NCBI RefSeq assembly: GCF_029888045.1
Contig: NZ_JARXRN010000028.1
Span: 577,678-641,677 of the forward strand
Direction: 5' to 3'
DNA length: 64,000 bases
Source: Luteimonas rhizosphaericola
Lineage (GTDB): Bacteria; Pseudomonadota; Gammaproteobacteria; Xanthomonadales; Xanthomonadaceae
Positions 1 through 9,870 of the stretch are shown in pieces. Numbering within the stretch: the first letter of the stretch is position 1; every line of letters starts with the position of its first letter. Both the position numbers and the translations under genes were made by a program. The notes under the pieces are model-generated. The model had not been told where the DNA came from and did no database searches. It worked only from the letters and a program-made list of their open reading frames with translations.

Positions 1-2
1 TC

Positions 3-2375
3 GAGCGCCATCGCGCGTTCGCGGAGGCGCTCGGTCTGGATGCCGGCGCGGTGCTCGGCGCGCGCCTGGATGCGCTGCGGGCGCTGGCGGAGGACGCGCG
101 CGCCACGACGCGCACGCTGGACTGGCAGGCCGAGGTGCTGGCGCAGGGCGAACTGCTGTCCTCGACCCTCGGCGCGGCCTACCTCGCGTCGCAGGGGCTG
201 GACATCGGCTGGTGCGATGCGCGCGACTGGCTGGACGCGATCGAACTGCCGAACCAGAGCGCGTGGGGGCAGCGGCTGTCGGTGTCGTGCCGGCGCGAGG
301 CCGACGACGCGTGGCGCACGCGCTTCGCGGCCCAGCCGACCCGGCTGCTGATCACCCAGGGCTTCATCGCCCGCCACGGCGACGGCGGCACCGCGGTGCT
401 GGGGCGCGGCGGCTCCGATACGTCTGCCGCGCTGTTCGGCGGCCTGCTGCGCGCGCGCGGGGTGGAGATCTGGACCGACGTGCCGGGCATGTTCACCGCC
501 AATCCGCGCGAGGTGCCCGACGCGCGCCTGCTCACCCGCCTGGACTATGCCGAGGCGCAGGAAATCGCCACCACCGGGGCCAAGGTGCTGCACCCGCGCT
601 CGCTGGGTCCCTGCCGCGTGAGCGGCGTGCCGATGGCGATCCTCGACACCGAGCGCCCGGACCTGCCCGGCACCCGCATCGATGGCGACGCCTCGCCGGT
701 GCCCGGGGTGAAGGCGATCAGCCGCCGCAACGGCATCGTGCTGGTGTCGATGGAGACGGTGGGCATGTGGCAGTCGGTGGGCTTCCTGGCCGACATCTTC
801 GAGCGCTTCCGTCGCCACGGCCTGTCGGTGGACCTCATCGGCTCGGCCGAGACCAACATCACCGTCTCGCTCGATCCGAGCGAGAACCTGGTCAGCACCG
901 ACGTGCTGGCGCGGCTGTCCGAGGACCTGGCGCAGATCTGCCGGGTCAAGGTGATCGCGCCGTGCGCGGCGATCACCCTGGTCGGGCGCGGCATGCGCTC
1001 GCTGCTGCACAAGCTGTCCGACGTGTGGGCGACCTTCGGCCAGGAGCGCGTGCACCTGATCTCGCAGTCGTCGAACGACCTCAACCTGACCTTCGTCATC
1101 GACGAGGCCGACGCCGATGGCCTGCTGCCCGAGCTGCACGCCGAACTGATCGGCAGCGGCGCGATGCCGGTGCAGGACGCATCCGTGTTCGGACCCAGCT
1201 GGCGCGAGATCCAGCACGGCCCGCCGGTGCGCGAGCCGCGCTGGTGGCAGGCCGACGCCGCGCACGCGCGGCTGCTGGAACTGGCCGCCGGCGAGACGCC
1301 GCGCTACGTCTACCACCTGCCGACGGTGCGCGAACGCGCGCGCGCGCTGAACGCGGTGGAGGCGATCGACCGGCGCTTCTTCGCGATCAAGGCTAATCCG
1401 CATCCGCAGGTGCTGCGTGCGCTGGTGGAGGAGGGCTTCGGGCTGGAATGCGTGTCGCAGGGCGAGCTCGAGCGCGTGTTCGAGGCCGTCCCGCAGCTCG
1501 ATCCGGCGCGCGTGCTGTTCACCCCGAGTTTCGCGCCGCGGCGCGAGTACGAGGCGGCGTACGCGCGCGGGGCGACGGTGACGCTGGACAACGTCGAGGC
1601 GCTGCAGCGCTGGCCCGAGGTGTTCCGCGGCCGCGACCTGTGGCTGCGGATCGACCTCGGCCGCGGCGACGGCCACCACGCCAAGGTCGTGACCGGCGGC
1701 GCGGCGTCGAAGTTCGGCTACCCGGTGGCGGAGGTCGATGCCTTCGCAGACGCCGCGCGCGCGCTCGATGCGCGCATCACCGGCATCCACGCCCACCTGG
1801 GCAGCGGCATCGGGCACCCGCGCCACTGGCGCGAGGTCTATGCCGAACTCGCCGCCGTCGCCGACGGCATCGGCACCGTGGACACGATCGACATCGGCGG
1901 CGGCCTCACCATTCCCTACAAGCCCGACGATGCGCCGTTCGACCTCGCCGCCTGGGCGGAGGGCCTGGCCGAGATCAAGGGCGCATGGCCGCGCTACCGC
2001 CTGGCGATCGAGCCCGGCCGCTTCCTGGTGGCCGAATCCGGCGTGCTGCTGGCGCGCGTCACCCAGGTGGTCGAGAAGCAGGGCGTGCGCCGGGTCGGGC
2101 TGGACGCGGGCATGCACTCGCTGATGCGGCCAGCGCTGTACGACGCCTGGCACGGCATCCACAACCTCTCGCGGCGCGGGGCGCGGGCCGACGCCGCGTT
2201 CGACGTGGTCGGCCCGATCTGCGAATCCAGCGACGTGTTCGGCCACGACCGCCGCCTGCCATCCGACACCGCGGAAGGCGACGTGGTCGCGATCGCCGAT
2301 GCCGGCGCCTACGGGTTCGTGATCGCCAACCACTACAACCTGCGCGGCCTGCCGCGCGAGGACGTGCTGGCATGA
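3..2375 (+). CDS. lysAC: Bifunctional aspartate kinase / diaminopimelate decarboxylase (5' truncated by window)
   Basis: This fusion would catalyse both the first step (aspartate phosphorylation) and the last step (meso-DAP decarboxylation) of lysine synthesis. The reading frame is already open at base 3, so the kinase N-terminus lies outside the window; about 790 residues are visible. The kinase part shows RGGSDTSAALFGG and the segment from EIATTGAKVLHPRS, followed by ACT-type regulatory sequence (VLVSMETVGMWQSVGFLADI). From about base 1300 a PLP-dependent decarboxylase follows, with the PLP lysine in FAIKANPHP (codon at 1389), the HLGSGIGHP phosphate loop, the EPGRFLVAESG stretch and CESSDVFGHDR near the C-terminus. 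The fusion is a known Xanthomonadaceae arrangement. The stop overlaps the murL start (ATGA), so the cell-wall genes downstream are probably co-translated. Confidence 0.95.
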   Translation, partial: ERHRAFAEALGLDAGAVLGARLDALRALAEDARATTRTLDWQAEVLAQGELLSSTLGAAYLASQGLDIGWCDARDWLDAIELPNQSAWGQRLSVSCRREADDAWRTRFAAQPTRLLITQGFIARHGDGGTAVLGRGGSDTSAALFGGLLRARGVEIWTDVPGMFTANPREVPDARLLTRLDYAEAQEIATTGAKVLHPRSLGPCRVSGVPMAILDTERPDLPGTRIDGDASPVPGVKAISRRNGIVLVSMETVGMWQSVGFLADIFERFRRHGLSVDLIGSAETNITVSLDPSENLVSTDVLARLSEDLAQICRVKVIAPCAAITLVGRGMRSLLHKLSDVWATFGQERVHLISQSSNDLNLTFVIDEADADGLLPELHAELIGSGAMPVQDASVFGPSWREIQHGPPVREPRWWQADAAHARLLELAAGETPRYVYHLPTVRERARALNAVEAIDRRFFAIKANPHPQVLRALVEEGFGLECVSQGELERVFEAVPQLDPARVLFTPSFAPRREYEAAYARGATVTLDNVEALQRWPEVFRGRDLWLRIDLGRGDGHHAKVVTGGAASKFGYPVAEVDAFADAARALDARITGIHAHLGSGIGHPRHWREVYAELAAVADGIGTVDTIDIGGGLTIPYKPDDAPFDLAAWAEGLAEIKGAWPRYRLAIEPGRFLVAESGVLLARVTQVVEKQGVRRVGLDAGMHSLMRPALYDAWHGIHNLSRRGARADAAFDVVGPICESSDVFGHDRRLPSDTAEGDVVAIADAGAYGFVIANHYNLRGLPREDVLA

Positions 2376-3751
2376 GCGCCGTCGTGTTCGATCGCGACGC
2401 GATCCGCGCCTTCCGCTTCGTGCGCTGCGGCTTCGATGCCGGCACCGGCGTGGCGCAATTGGTATATGCCTTCGACCACGGGCCGGAGCTGGTCGAGACG
2501 GTGACCCTGCCGGGCGCACCCTTCGCGCTCGACCCCGCGCGCGCCGCGGCCGCACAGCGCGCGCTGCGGCTGCTGCACCTGGTGGCCGGCGTGAGCTACT
2601 ACAAGGCCGCGGTGCCGCCGGAGATCCGGGTCGAGGGCGACGGGCTCGACGCCGCGACCGCGGCCCTGCTCGAGGAGATCTACGTCCACGGCCTGGGCGA
2701 GTTCGCCTATCGCAACGGGCTCGACCTGCACGGGCGGATCCGGTTTCCGGTCGCGGGCGACAAGGCAGCGGCGGACGGCGATGCGACGGCGCCCACGCTC
2801 GGCCTGCGCCACCATGCGCTGGTCGCGATCGGCGGCGGCAAGGATTCGCTGGTCAGCATCGAGGCGCTGCGTGCGCTGGGCGTCGACCAGACCGTGAGCT
2901 GGATCGGCGGGTCGCAGCTGATCCGCGCCTGCGCCGCGCGCACCGGGCTGCCGATGCTCAACATCGGTCGCCAGCTGGCGCCGGAGCTGTTCGAGTTCAA
3001 CCGCCAGGGCGCCTGGAACGGACACATCCCGGTGACCGCGGTGAATTCCGCGATCCTCGCCTTCGCCGCGGTGGTGCTGGGCGTGGACCAGGTGGTGTTC
3101 TCCAACGAGCGTTCGGCCAGCTACGGCAGCCTGATCGAGGGCACCGGCGAGGTGAACCACCAGTGGTCCAAGGGCTGGGCGTTCGAGCGCGCGTTCGCCG
3201 CGTACCTGCGCGAGCACGTCGCCGCGGACCTGTCCTACTACTCGCTGCTGCGGCCGCTGAGCGAGCTGGCGGTGGCGCGCCAGTTCGCGCGCACCGACCA
3301 GTACGACGCGTATTTTTCCAGCTGCAACCGCAATTTCCACCTGCTCGGCGAGCGCCCGGTGAACCGCTGGTGCGGCGTGTGCCCCAAGTGCCATTTCGTG
3401 TTCCTGGCGCTGGCACCGTTCATGCCCAAGCCGCGGCTGGTCGGCATCTTCGGCCGCAACCTGCTGGACGATCCGGCGCAGGTGCCGGGCTTCGACGCGC
3501 TGCTCGAGTACCGCGACCACAAGCCCTTCGAATGCGTGGGCGAGGGGCGCGAATCGCGCGCGGCGATGGCGGCCCTGGCCGCGCGCCCAGAGTGGCGCGA
3601 GGACGCGGTGGTGGCGCGGTTCGCGCGCGAGATCGCGCCGCAGCTGGCCGGCGACCAGGAGGACGTGGCCGCCCTGCTGGTGCCCGACGACGCCGGGCAT
3701 GGCGTGCCGGCGCCGATCTGGGAACGCCTCCGTGACCGCTTCGCGCCCTGA
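2372..3751 (+). CDS. murL: UDP-MurNAc-L-Ala-L-Glu epimerase MurL
   Basis: A 459-residue protein matching MurL of xanthomonads. MurL converts the terminal L-Glu of UDP-MurNAc-L-Ala-L-Glu to D-Glu, an alternative to the MurI/MurD route in peptidoglycan synthesis. Visible landmarks are the PP-loop-like nucleotide-binding segment [19 protein letters not shown], the [12 protein letters not shown] segment, and a cysteine pair [11 protein letters not shown] near residue 340. The start is the ATG at 2372, overlapping the lysAC stop by 4 bp. The 3' end overlaps the next gene by 20 bp. The neighbour is a MurD-like ligase, the expected functional partner. Family assignment is from recognition of the protein and this pairing. 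Confidence 0.88.
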   Translation: MSAVVFDRDAIRAFRFVRCGFDAGTGVAQLVYAFDHGPELVETVTLPGAPFALDPARAAAAQRALRLLHLVAGVSYYKAAVPPEIRVEGDGLDAATAALLEEIYVHGLGEFAYRNGLDLHGRIRFPVAGDKAAADGDATAPTLGLRHHALVAIGGGKDSLVSIEALRALGVDQTVSWIGGSQLIRACAARTGLPMLNIGRQLAPELFEFNRQGAWNGHIPVTAVNSAILAFAAVVLGVDQVVFSNERSASYGSLIEGTGEVNHQWSKGWAFERAFAAYLREHVAADLSYYSLLRPLSELAVARQFARTDQYDAYFSSCNRNFHLLGERPVNRWCGVCPKCHFVFLALAPFMPKPRLVGIFGRNLLDDPAQVPGFDALLEYRDHKPFECVGEGRESRAAMAALAARPEWREDAVVARFAREIAPQLAGDQEDVAALLVPDDAGHGVPAPIWERLRDRFAP

Positions 3752-5165
3752 CCTGGCCTCGCTCGCCGGGCAGCGCGTGGCGCTCTGGGGCTGGGGGCGC
3801 GAGGGACGGGCGGCGTACGCGGCGCTGCGCGGCGCGCACGCGCCGCAGGCCGGAGCGGACGGGGCGGGCGACCGCTTTCCCGCGACCCTGACGCTGTTCT
3901 GCTCGCCGGCCGAAGCGGGGGATGCGCGCGCGCTGGGCGATGCGCGGCTGCGGGTCGAGACCGAGGCGACGGCCGAACGGCTGTCGGCGTTCGACGTGGT
4001 GGTCAAGTCGCCCGGCATCAGTCCGTACCGGCCCGAAGCGCAGGCGGCGGCGGAGCGGGGCACGCGCTTCATCGGCGGCACCACGCTGTGGTTCGCAGCG
4101 CGCCCGGATGCCACCACGGTCTGCGTCACCGGCACCAAGGGCAAGAGCACCACGTCCGCCCTGCTCGCGCACCTGCTGCGCGCCGGCGGCCACCGCGCCG
4201 CGCTCACCGGCAATATCGGCCAGCCGCTGCTGGAACTGCTCGATGGCGATGCCGAGGTCTGGGTGGTCGAGCTGTCGAGCTACCAGACCCGCGACGTCGC
4301 CCGCAGCGGGGTGCGCCCGGCGGTCGCGGTGGTCACGAACATCTTCCCTGAACACCTCGACTGGCACGGCAGCCAGGCCCGCTACGTCGAGGACAAGCTC
4401 TCGCTGCTGACGCAGGCGCGGCCGCGCATCGCGGTGCTCAGCGCCGGCGATGCGACGCTGTCGGCGCTCGCGCTTCCGGACAGCGAGGTGCGCTGGTTCG
4501 GTCGCGCCGACGGCTGGCACCTGCGCGGCGACGTGGTGTGGCGCGGCGACGAGCCGGTCTTCGACACCCGCGAGCTGCCGCTGCCCGGGCGCCACAACCG
4601 CGGCAACCTGTGCGGCGTGCTGGCCGCGATCGAGGCGCTGGGGCTGGATGCGAAGGCGCTGGCGCCGCACGCGGCGACGTTCCGGGCGCTGCCGCACCGG
4701 CTGCAGCTGCTGGGCACGCGCGACGGGATCAGTTACGTCAACGATTCGATCAGCACCACGCCGCACGCGAGCCTCGCCGCGCTGGAGGTGTATGCGGGGC
4801 GCCGCGTGGCGATCCTGGTGGGCGGCCACGACCGCGGCCTGGACTGGCAGGCGTTCGCCGATGCGATGCGGCTCGCGCCACCGGCGGCGGTGGTGACCCT
4901 GGGGCAGAACGGCCCGCGCATCCATGCGCTGCTGGAGGGCGCGGCCGCCGCTGCGGGCTTCGCGCTGCGCCAGGCGCGGGATCTGGAGGAGGCGGTCGCG
5001 CAGGCGCGGTCGCTGCTCGACGGCGAGGGCGTGGTGCTGCTCTCGCCCGGCGCGCCGAGCTTCGGCGCCTATCGCGACTACGCCGAGCGCGGGCGGCACT
5101 TCGCCGCGCTGGCCGGGTTCGATCCCGACGCCATCACCGCGATCCCGGGCATCGGCATCGCCTGA
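3732..5165 (+). CDS. murD2: UDP-MurNAc-L-Ala--L-glutamate ligase MurD2
   Basis: A 477-residue Mur ligase. MurD2 adds L-Glu (not D-Glu) to UDP-MurNAc-L-Ala; MurL then epimerises the product. The N-terminal Rossmann part reads [14 protein letters not shown]. The ATP loop [16 protein letters not shown] lies at about residues 134-149, EHLDWHG follows, and the C-terminal signature is [16 protein letters not shown] then [19 protein letters not shown]. The latter differs from the usual MurD SPACASFD, in line with MurD2. I chose the GTG at 3732, which overlaps murL by 20 bp; a longer in-frame start at 3699 is possible but would read deep into murL. A second, conventional MurD may exist elsewhere. Confidence 0.87.
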   Translation: MTASRPDLASLAGQRVALWGWGREGRAAYAALRGAHAPQAGADGAGDRFPATLTLFCSPAEAGDARALGDARLRVETEATAERLSAFDVVVKSPGISPYRPEAQAAAERGTRFIGGTTLWFAARPDATTVCVTGTKGKSTTSALLAHLLRAGGHRAALTGNIGQPLLELLDGDAEVWVVELSSYQTRDVARSGVRPAVAVVTNIFPEHLDWHGSQARYVEDKLSLLTQARPRIAVLSAGDATLSALALPDSEVRWFGRADGWHLRGDVVWRGDEPVFDTRELPLPGRHNRGNLCGVLAAIEALGLDAKALAPHAATFRALPHRLQLLGTRDGISYVNDSISTTPHASLAALEVYAGRRVAILVGGHDRGLDWQAFADAMRLAPPAAVVTLGQNGPRIHALLEGAAAAAGFALRQARDLEEAVAQARSLLDGEGVVLLSPGAPSFGAYRDYAERGRHFAALAGFDPDAITAIPGIGIA

Positions 5166-5350
5166 CGATCCGGCCGTCTCCGGGCCGGTGGTCGCGCAGG
5201 CGCTGCGCGGGCATCCGCCCCCGACCCGTGGAGCACGCGGATCGCCAGCCAGGCGGGTTGCCAGCGCCCGGGCGCGGACGATGCGCGCCTGCACGCCGCG
5301 CGTGCACGGCTGCGCTAGGCTGTCGGTCCGCTCCCGCCCGAGGATCCGCC

Positions 5351-6157
5351 ATGCGCCTTGCCGCCCCCCTGCTCGCGTTGCTCTCGGCCGTCGCCCTGCC
5401 GGCTACCGCCGCGGCCGCGATGACGTCCCAACCCGTGGAATGGTCCGTCGACGGAGAGGCCTACAGCGGCTGGCTGGTGTACGACGACGAGGACGACGAC
5501 CGTCGCCCGGGGCTGGTGATGGTGCCCAACTGGATGGGCGTGACCGACGACGCGCTGGAGCGGGCCAAGGCGGTCGCCGGCGACGACTACGTGGTGCTGG
5601 TCGCCGACGTCTACGGCAAGGGCCGGCAGCCGAAGGACAGTGGCGAGGCCGGCAAGCTCGCCGGCGCGCTGCGCGGCGACGACCGCGGCGCGCTGCGCGC
5701 GCGGATGCAGGCCGCACTCGACACGCTCAAGGCGCGGGCCGGCGAGGCGCCGCTGGATGCCGGCCGCATCGGCGCGTTCGGCTTCTGCTTCGGCGGTTCG
5801 GCGGTGCTGGAACTGGCGCGCGCCGGGGCCGACCTGGCCGGCGTGGTCAGCCTGCACGGCGGCCTCGCGCCCGGCGCGCAGTCGCCGACCGCGTCGAAGA
5901 TCGCCAGTCCGGTGCTGGTGCTCAACGGCGCCGACGACAAGGCCGTGAGCGATGCCGACATCGCCGCCTTCGAGCAGGAGATGGATGCGGCCGGCGCCGA
6001 CTGGCAGTTCGTCGACTTCAGCGGCGCGGTGCACTGCTTCGCCGAGCCGTCGGCCGGCAGCGACCCGGCCAGCAACTGCCGCTACGACGCGCGCGCCGCG
6101 AAGCGCGCCTACGCGATGATGGACGGCTTCTTCGAGGAAGCGTTCGGCGAGGACTGA
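5351..6157 (+). CDS. Secreted dienelactone hydrolase family protein
   Basis: A 268-residue alpha/beta hydrolase with an N-terminal signal peptide (MRLAAPLLALLSAVALPATA, then Ala-rich), so it should act in the periplasm. The nucleophile is a cysteine in GAFGFCFGGSAVLEL, typical of dienelactone hydrolases, with the acid in LNGADDKAVSD and the histidine in SGAVHCFAEP completing a Cys-Asp-His triad. The true substrate cannot be read from sequence; most members of this branch are ester hydrolases of unknown substrate. It stands alone: 185 bp follow murD2, and ispB lies convergent 50 bp downstream. A weak -10-like TAGGCT sits at 5316-5321, without a convincing -35. Confidence 0.85.
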   Translation: MRLAAPLLALLSAVALPATAAAAMTSQPVEWSVDGEAYSGWLVYDDEDDDRRPGLVMVPNWMGVTDDALERAKAVAGDDYVVLVADVYGKGRQPKDSGEAGKLAGALRGDDRGALRARMQAALDTLKARAGEAPLDAGRIGAFGFCFGGSAVLELARAGADLAGVVSLHGGLAPGAQSPTASKIASPVLVLNGADDKAVSDADIAAFEQEMDAAGADWQFVDFSGAVHCFAEPSAGSDPASNCRYDARAAKRAYAMMDGFFEEAFGED

Positions 6158-6207
6158 CCGCCGGCGCTGCCCGGCATCGCCGCGGTCGTGCCCGACGCAA
6201 AGATCCG

Positions 6208-7203
6208 TCAGTGCCCGCGTTCCACCGCGTGCCGCGCCAGGCCGCGCAATGCGGCGAGCGCCTCGTTGTCCGGTAGCGGCGCCAGCGCGGCCTCGGCCGC
6301 CGCGGCGTATGCGCGGGCCCGGGCGCGGCTGTAGTCGAGGCTGCCGGCGCGCGCGATCGCGGAGAGTACGTCCGGCATCGCGCTCGTGTCGCCCTGCGCG
6401 ACGATCGCGCGCAGGCGCTCACGCGTGGGGTCGTCGGCCTGCGCCATCGCATGGATCAGCGGCAGCGTGGCCTTGCCCTCGGCCAGGTCGTCGCCCAGGT
6501 TCTTGCCCAGCGCGGCGGCGTCGCCGTCGTAGTCGAGCACGTCGTCGGCGATCTGGAACGCGTAGCCCAGCTGCAGGCCGTAATCGTACAGCGCCTGCTG
6601 TGTCGCTTCATCGGCGCCCGACGCGAGCGCACCCAGGCGGGTGCCCGCGGCGAACAGCACCGCGGTCTTGCGTTCGATGACGTCGAGGTAGGCGGCCTCG
6701 TCGGTATCGGGGTTGCGTACGTGCAGCAGCTGCAGCACCTCGCCCTCGGCGATGCGGTTGGTGGTGTCGGCCAGCAGCGCCATCACCGCCATGCTGTCCA
6801 GTTCGACCATCAGCTGGAAGCTGCGCGAATACAGGAAGTCGCCCACCAGCACGCTCGGCGCGTTGCCCCACAGGGCGTTGGCCGTGCTGCGGCCGCGGCG
6901 CAGGTCGGATTCGTCGACCACGTCGTCGTGCAGCAGGGTGGAGGTGTGGATGAACTCGACGATCGCGGCCAGCTGGTGGTGGCGCGGCGTGACCTCGCCG
7001 GTGGCGCGGCCGGCCAGCGCGACCAGCATCGGCCGCAGGCGCTTGCCGCCGGCGGACACGATGTGCTCGGCGACCTGGTTCACCAGCACCACGTCGGAGG
7101 CCAGGCGGCGGCGAATCAGGGCATCGATCGCCGCCATGTCGCCGGCGGCCAGCGCCTGGATCTCGGGCAGGCCGGGGACCGGCGCGGGGGAGAGGTCGGC
7201 CAT
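6208..7203 (-). CDS. ispB: Octaprenyl/polyprenyl diphosphate synthase
   Basis: A trans-isoprenyl diphosphate synthase that would make the side chain of ubiquinone from FPP and IPP. Both aspartate-rich motifs are present: LLHDDVVDESDLRRGRST (first) and FQIADDVLDYDGD (second), along with the GGKRLRPML substrate-binding region. The start is uncertain. The ATG at 7203 (MADLSPAP) gives 331 residues and fits family length; an in-frame ATG at 7221 adds six residues and lies just downstream of a perfect TATAAT, so it could be a leaderless start. Neither ATG has a visible Shine-Dalgarno. The gene is divergent from ssb. Confidence 0.93.
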   Translation of the reverse strand: MADLSPAPVPGLPEIQALAAGDMAAIDALIRRRLASDVVLVNQVAEHIVSAGGKRLRPMLVALAGRATGEVTPRHHQLAAIVEFIHTSTLLHDDVVDESDLRRGRSTANALWGNAPSVLVGDFLYSRSFQLMVELDSMAVMALLADTTNRIAEGEVLQLLHVRNPDTDEAAYLDVIERKTAVLFAAGTRLGALASGADEATQQALYDYGLQLGYAFQIADDVLDYDGDAAALGKNLGDDLAEGKATLPLIHAMAQADDPTRERLRAIVAQGDTSAMPDVLSAIARAGSLDYSRARARAYAAAAEAALAPLPDNEALAALRGLARHAVERGH

Positions 7204-7230
7204 GGGGGGTCCGTCGAACATGAACCCGCG

Positions 7231-7236
7231 ATTATA
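7231..7236 (-). promoter_or_regulatory. Consensus -10 box for ispB
   Basis: The minus strand reads a perfect TATAAT here. Transcription would start around 7222-7226, at or just before the ATG at 7221, giving a nearly leaderless mRNA, or a leader of about 20 nt if the ATG at 7203 is used. No matching -35 is seen at 17 bp. Assignment is from sequence only. Confidence 0.5.
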
Positions 7237-7355
7237 CGGAGCCGGCGTGGCCGCCCGGCGGGGCCACGACGGGCCGGGCCTGCCCGCGCGCGCCAGGCCG
7301 CGGCAAAGCCTGACCGGCGCGTGCGGCAGCCGCCGACGGCGCGGACCCGGGCCGG

Positions 7356-7361
7356 TATACT
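7356..7361 (+). promoter_or_regulatory. Possible -10 box for ssb
   Basis: TATACT lies 45 bp upstream of the ssb start codon in an otherwise GC-rich stretch, facing the ssb gene. There is no good -35 at 16-18 bp, so the call is weak. Confidence 0.4.
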
Positions 7362-7405
7362 GCAATGCCCGTGCCGGCTTCTTCCGGCGACACCGAAGGA
7401 CAGCA

Positions 7406-7891
7406 ATGGCTCGTGGCATCAACAAGGCGATCCTCGTCGGCAATCTCGGCAACGATCCCGAAACCAAGTACACCCAGGGCGGCATGGCGATCACCAAGGT
7501 CAGCCTCGCCACCACGTCCGTGCGTAAGGACCGCGACGGCAACAACCAGGAAAAGACCGAGTGGCACCGGGTGACCTTCTTCGGCAAGCTCGGCGAGATC
7601 GCGGCCGAGTACCTGCGCAAGGGGTCGCAGGTCTACGTCGAGGGCCGGATTACCTACAGCGAGCACACCGGCGACGACGGCCAGAAGCGCTACTACACCG
7701 ACATCATCGCCGACGAGATGCAGATGCTCGGGGGCCGCGGCGAAGGCGGCGGTGGTGGTGGCGGTGGCAGTGGCGGATCCTACGAGCGTTCGCGCCCGCA
7801 GCGCTCCGAGTCCGCGCCGCGCCAGCAGTCCGCCCCTTCGCGCCAGCAGGCGCCGGTGGACGACTTCTCGGACGACGACATCCCGTTCTGA
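7406..7891 (+). CDS. ssb: Single-stranded DNA-binding protein
   Basis: A 161-residue SSB that coats single-stranded DNA in replication, repair and recombination. The N-terminal OB fold (about residues 1-110) starts ARGINKAILVGNLGNDPE and includes KTEWHRVTFFGKLGEIAAEY and GSQVYVEGRITY. A glycine run follows, then a Gln/Arg/Ser-rich linker, and the conserved acidic tip DDDIPF that binds partner proteins. A GAAGGA ribosome-binding site (7395-7400) precedes the ATG by five bases. The gene is divergent from ispB, and rfbB begins 39 bp downstream. Confidence 0.97.
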   Translation: MARGINKAILVGNLGNDPETKYTQGGMAITKVSLATTSVRKDRDGNNQEKTEWHRVTFFGKLGEIAAEYLRKGSQVYVEGRITYSEHTGDDGQKRYYTDIIADEMQMLGGRGEGGGGGGGGSGGSYERSRPQRSESAPRQQSAPSRQQAPVDDFSDDDIPF

Positions 7892-7930
7892 CGCGGGGCA
7901 TCCCATGACCAGCGCAGACGCGGAGGGCCC

Positions 7931-8986
7931 GTGCCGACCTGGCTGGTGACCGGCGGCGCCGGGTTCATCGGCGGCAATTTCGTGCTCGGTGCGGTCGCGC
8001 GCGGCGTGCGCGTCGTCAACCTCGACGCGCTCACCTATGCGGGCAACCTCGACACGCTGGCCTCGCTGCGCGACGATCCCCGACACGTCTTCGTCCATGG
8101 CGACATCGGCGACCGCGGGCTGGTGTCGCGCCTGCTCGCCGAGCACCGCCCCGACGCGGTGGTGAATTTCGCCGCCGAAACTCACGTCGACCGGTCGATC
8201 GACGGCCCCGCGGCCTTCGTCCAGACCAACGTGGTCGGGACGCTGGCGTTGCTCGAGGCGGTGCGCGAGTACTGGGCCTCGCCAGCTGCGGATGCCGGGG
8301 GTCCGTTCCGGTTCCTGCACGTGTCCACCGACGAGGTCTACGGCGCGCTCGGCGAGCGCGGGCGCTTCACCGAAGCCTCGCCGTACGCGCCGAACTCGCC
8401 GTACGCGGCGTCCAAGGCCGCGTCCGACCACCTGGTGCGCGCGTTCCACCACACCTACGGGCTGCCGGTGCTGACGACCAACTGCAGCAACAACTACGGC
8501 CCGTTCCAGTTTCCCGAGAAGCTCATCCCGCTGGTGATCGCGAAGGCGCTGGCCGGTGAGCCGCTGCCGGTCTACGGCGACGGCCGCCAGGTGCGCGACT
8601 GGCTGTTCGTGGCCGACCACTGCGCCGCGATCCACGCCGTGCTGGCAGGTGGCCGCGTCGGCGAGACCTACAACGTCGGCGGCGATGCCGAACGGCGCAA
8701 CCTCGAGGTGGTGGAGGCGATCTGCGCCCTGCTCGACACGCGCCGCCCGCGCGCGGACGGCCAGCCGCACGCCGCGCTGATCCGTTTCGTCGCCGACCGG
8801 CCGGGCCACGACCGGCGCTACGCGATCGACGCCGGCAAGCTGCGCGACGAACTCGGCTGGAGGCCGGAATACGGCTTCGAGCGCGGCCTGGCCGAGACCG
8901 TCGACTGGTACCTGTCGCACCAGGACTGGGTGCGGCGCGTGCTCGACGGCAGCTACCGGCTCGAGCGCATCGGGGTGGCCGCGTGA
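7931..8986 (+). CDS. rfbB: dTDP-glucose 4,6-dehydratase
   Basis: A 351-residue extended SDR that converts dTDP-glucose to dTDP-4-keto-6-deoxyglucose, the second step of dTDP-L-rhamnose synthesis. Visible motifs: NAD-binding [12 protein letters not shown] at the N-terminus, [10 protein letters not shown], the STDEVYG segment carrying catalytic Thr/Asp/Glu, and the [12 protein letters not shown] catalytic Tyr/Lys helix. The start is a GTG at 7931. It is the first gene of rfbBACD, and its stop overlaps the rfbA start by 4 bp. Confidence 0.96.
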   Translation: MPTWLVTGGAGFIGGNFVLGAVARGVRVVNLDALTYAGNLDTLASLRDDPRHVFVHGDIGDRGLVSRLLAEHRPDAVVNFAAETHVDRSIDGPAAFVQTNVVGTLALLEAVREYWASPAADAGGPFRFLHVSTDEVYGALGERGRFTEASPYAPNSPYAASKAASDHLVRAFHHTYGLPVLTTNCSNNYGPFQFPEKLIPLVIAKALAGEPLPVYGDGRQVRDWLFVADHCAAIHAVLAGGRVGETYNVGGDAERRNLEVVEAICALLDTRRPRADGQPHAALIRFVADRPGHDRRYAIDAGKLRDELGWRPEYGFERGLAETVDWYLSHQDWVRRVLDGSYRLERIGVAA

Positions 8987-9870
8987 CTGGGCGCAAGGGC
9001 ATCGTGCTGGCGGGCGGTTCGGGCACCCGCCTGTATCCGATCACGCAGGCGCTCAGCAAGCAGCTGCTGCCGGTGTACGACAAGCCGATGATCTACTACC
9101 CGCTGAGCGTGCTGATGCTCGCGGGCATTCGCGAGGTGCTGGTGATCAACACCCCGCACGAGCAGGCACTGTTCCGCAGCCTGCTCGGCGACGGCTCGCA
9201 GTGGGGCATGAGGATCGACTACGCCGCGCAGCCCAGCCCCGACGGGCTTGCCCAGGCGCTGTTGATCGCAGCCGACTTCCTGGCCGGCGCACCGAGCTGC
9301 CTGGTGCTGGGCGACAACATCTTCCACGGCCCGGGCCTGAGCGCGATGCTCAGGCGCGCCGACGCGCGCGACACCGGTGCCACGGTGTTCGGCTACTGGG
9401 TCGCCAACCCCGAACGTTACGGCGTCGCCGAGTTCGACGCGGCAGGCAGGGTGGTGGGGCTGGAGGAAAAGCCCGCGGCACCGCGATCGAACTACGCCGT
9501 GACCGGCCTGTACTTCTTCGACGAGCGCGCGAGCCAATTCGCCGCCGGACTGCAGCCCTCGGCGCGCGGTGAACTGGAGATCACCGATCTCAACCGCTGC
9601 TACCTGGAACGTGGCGAGCTGCACCTGGAGCAGCTCGGGCGCGGCTACGCCTGGCTCGACACCGGTACCCACCAGTCGCTGATGGAGGCGTCGAACTACA
9701 TCGCCACCATCGAGGCGCGACAGGGGCTGCGGGTGTGTTGCCCGGAAGAGATCGCCTGGAACAACGGCTGGATCGATGCCGCGCAGCTCCGTGCGCTGGC
9801 CGCGCCGCTGGACCGCAGCGGCTACGGACGTTACCTGCTGGGCCTGGCCGAGCGCGGGCACGTACCGTGA
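8983..9870 (+). CDS. rfbA: Glucose-1-phosphate thymidylyltransferase
   Basis: A 295-residue nucleotidyltransferase that makes dTDP-glucose from glucose-1-phosphate and dTTP, the first step to dTDP-L-rhamnose. The signature [16 protein letters not shown], the sugar-phosphate site [26 protein letters not shown] and [20 protein letters not shown] are all intact. It starts with GTG in a GTGA overlap with rfbB, and its stop overlaps the rfbC start, so the genes are translationally coupled. Confidence 0.97.
   Translation: MTGRKGIVLAGGSGTRLYPITQALSKQLLPVYDKPMIYYPLSVLMLAGIREVLVINTPHEQALFRSLLGDGSQWGMRIDYAAQPSPDGLAQALLIAADFLAGAPSCLVLGDNIFHGPGLSAMLRRADARDTGATVFGYWVANPERYGVAEFDAAGRVVGLEEKPAAPRSNYAVTGLYFFDERASQFAAGLQPSARGELEITDLNRCYLERGELHLEQLGRGYAWLDTGTHQSLMEASNYIATIEARQGLRVCCPEEIAWNNGWIDAAQLRALAAPLDRSGYGRYLLGLAERGHVP

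Noticed and set aside
1448..2400. Long open frames rich in Arg/Ala/Pro overlapping the lysAC gene
   Set aside because: They are alternative-frame shadows caused by high GC; the lysAC frame carries all the conserved motifs.
7741..7780. GGC/GGT repeat in ssb as a simple-sequence mutation hotspot
   Set aside because: A glycine-rich linker at this place is normal for SSB proteins.
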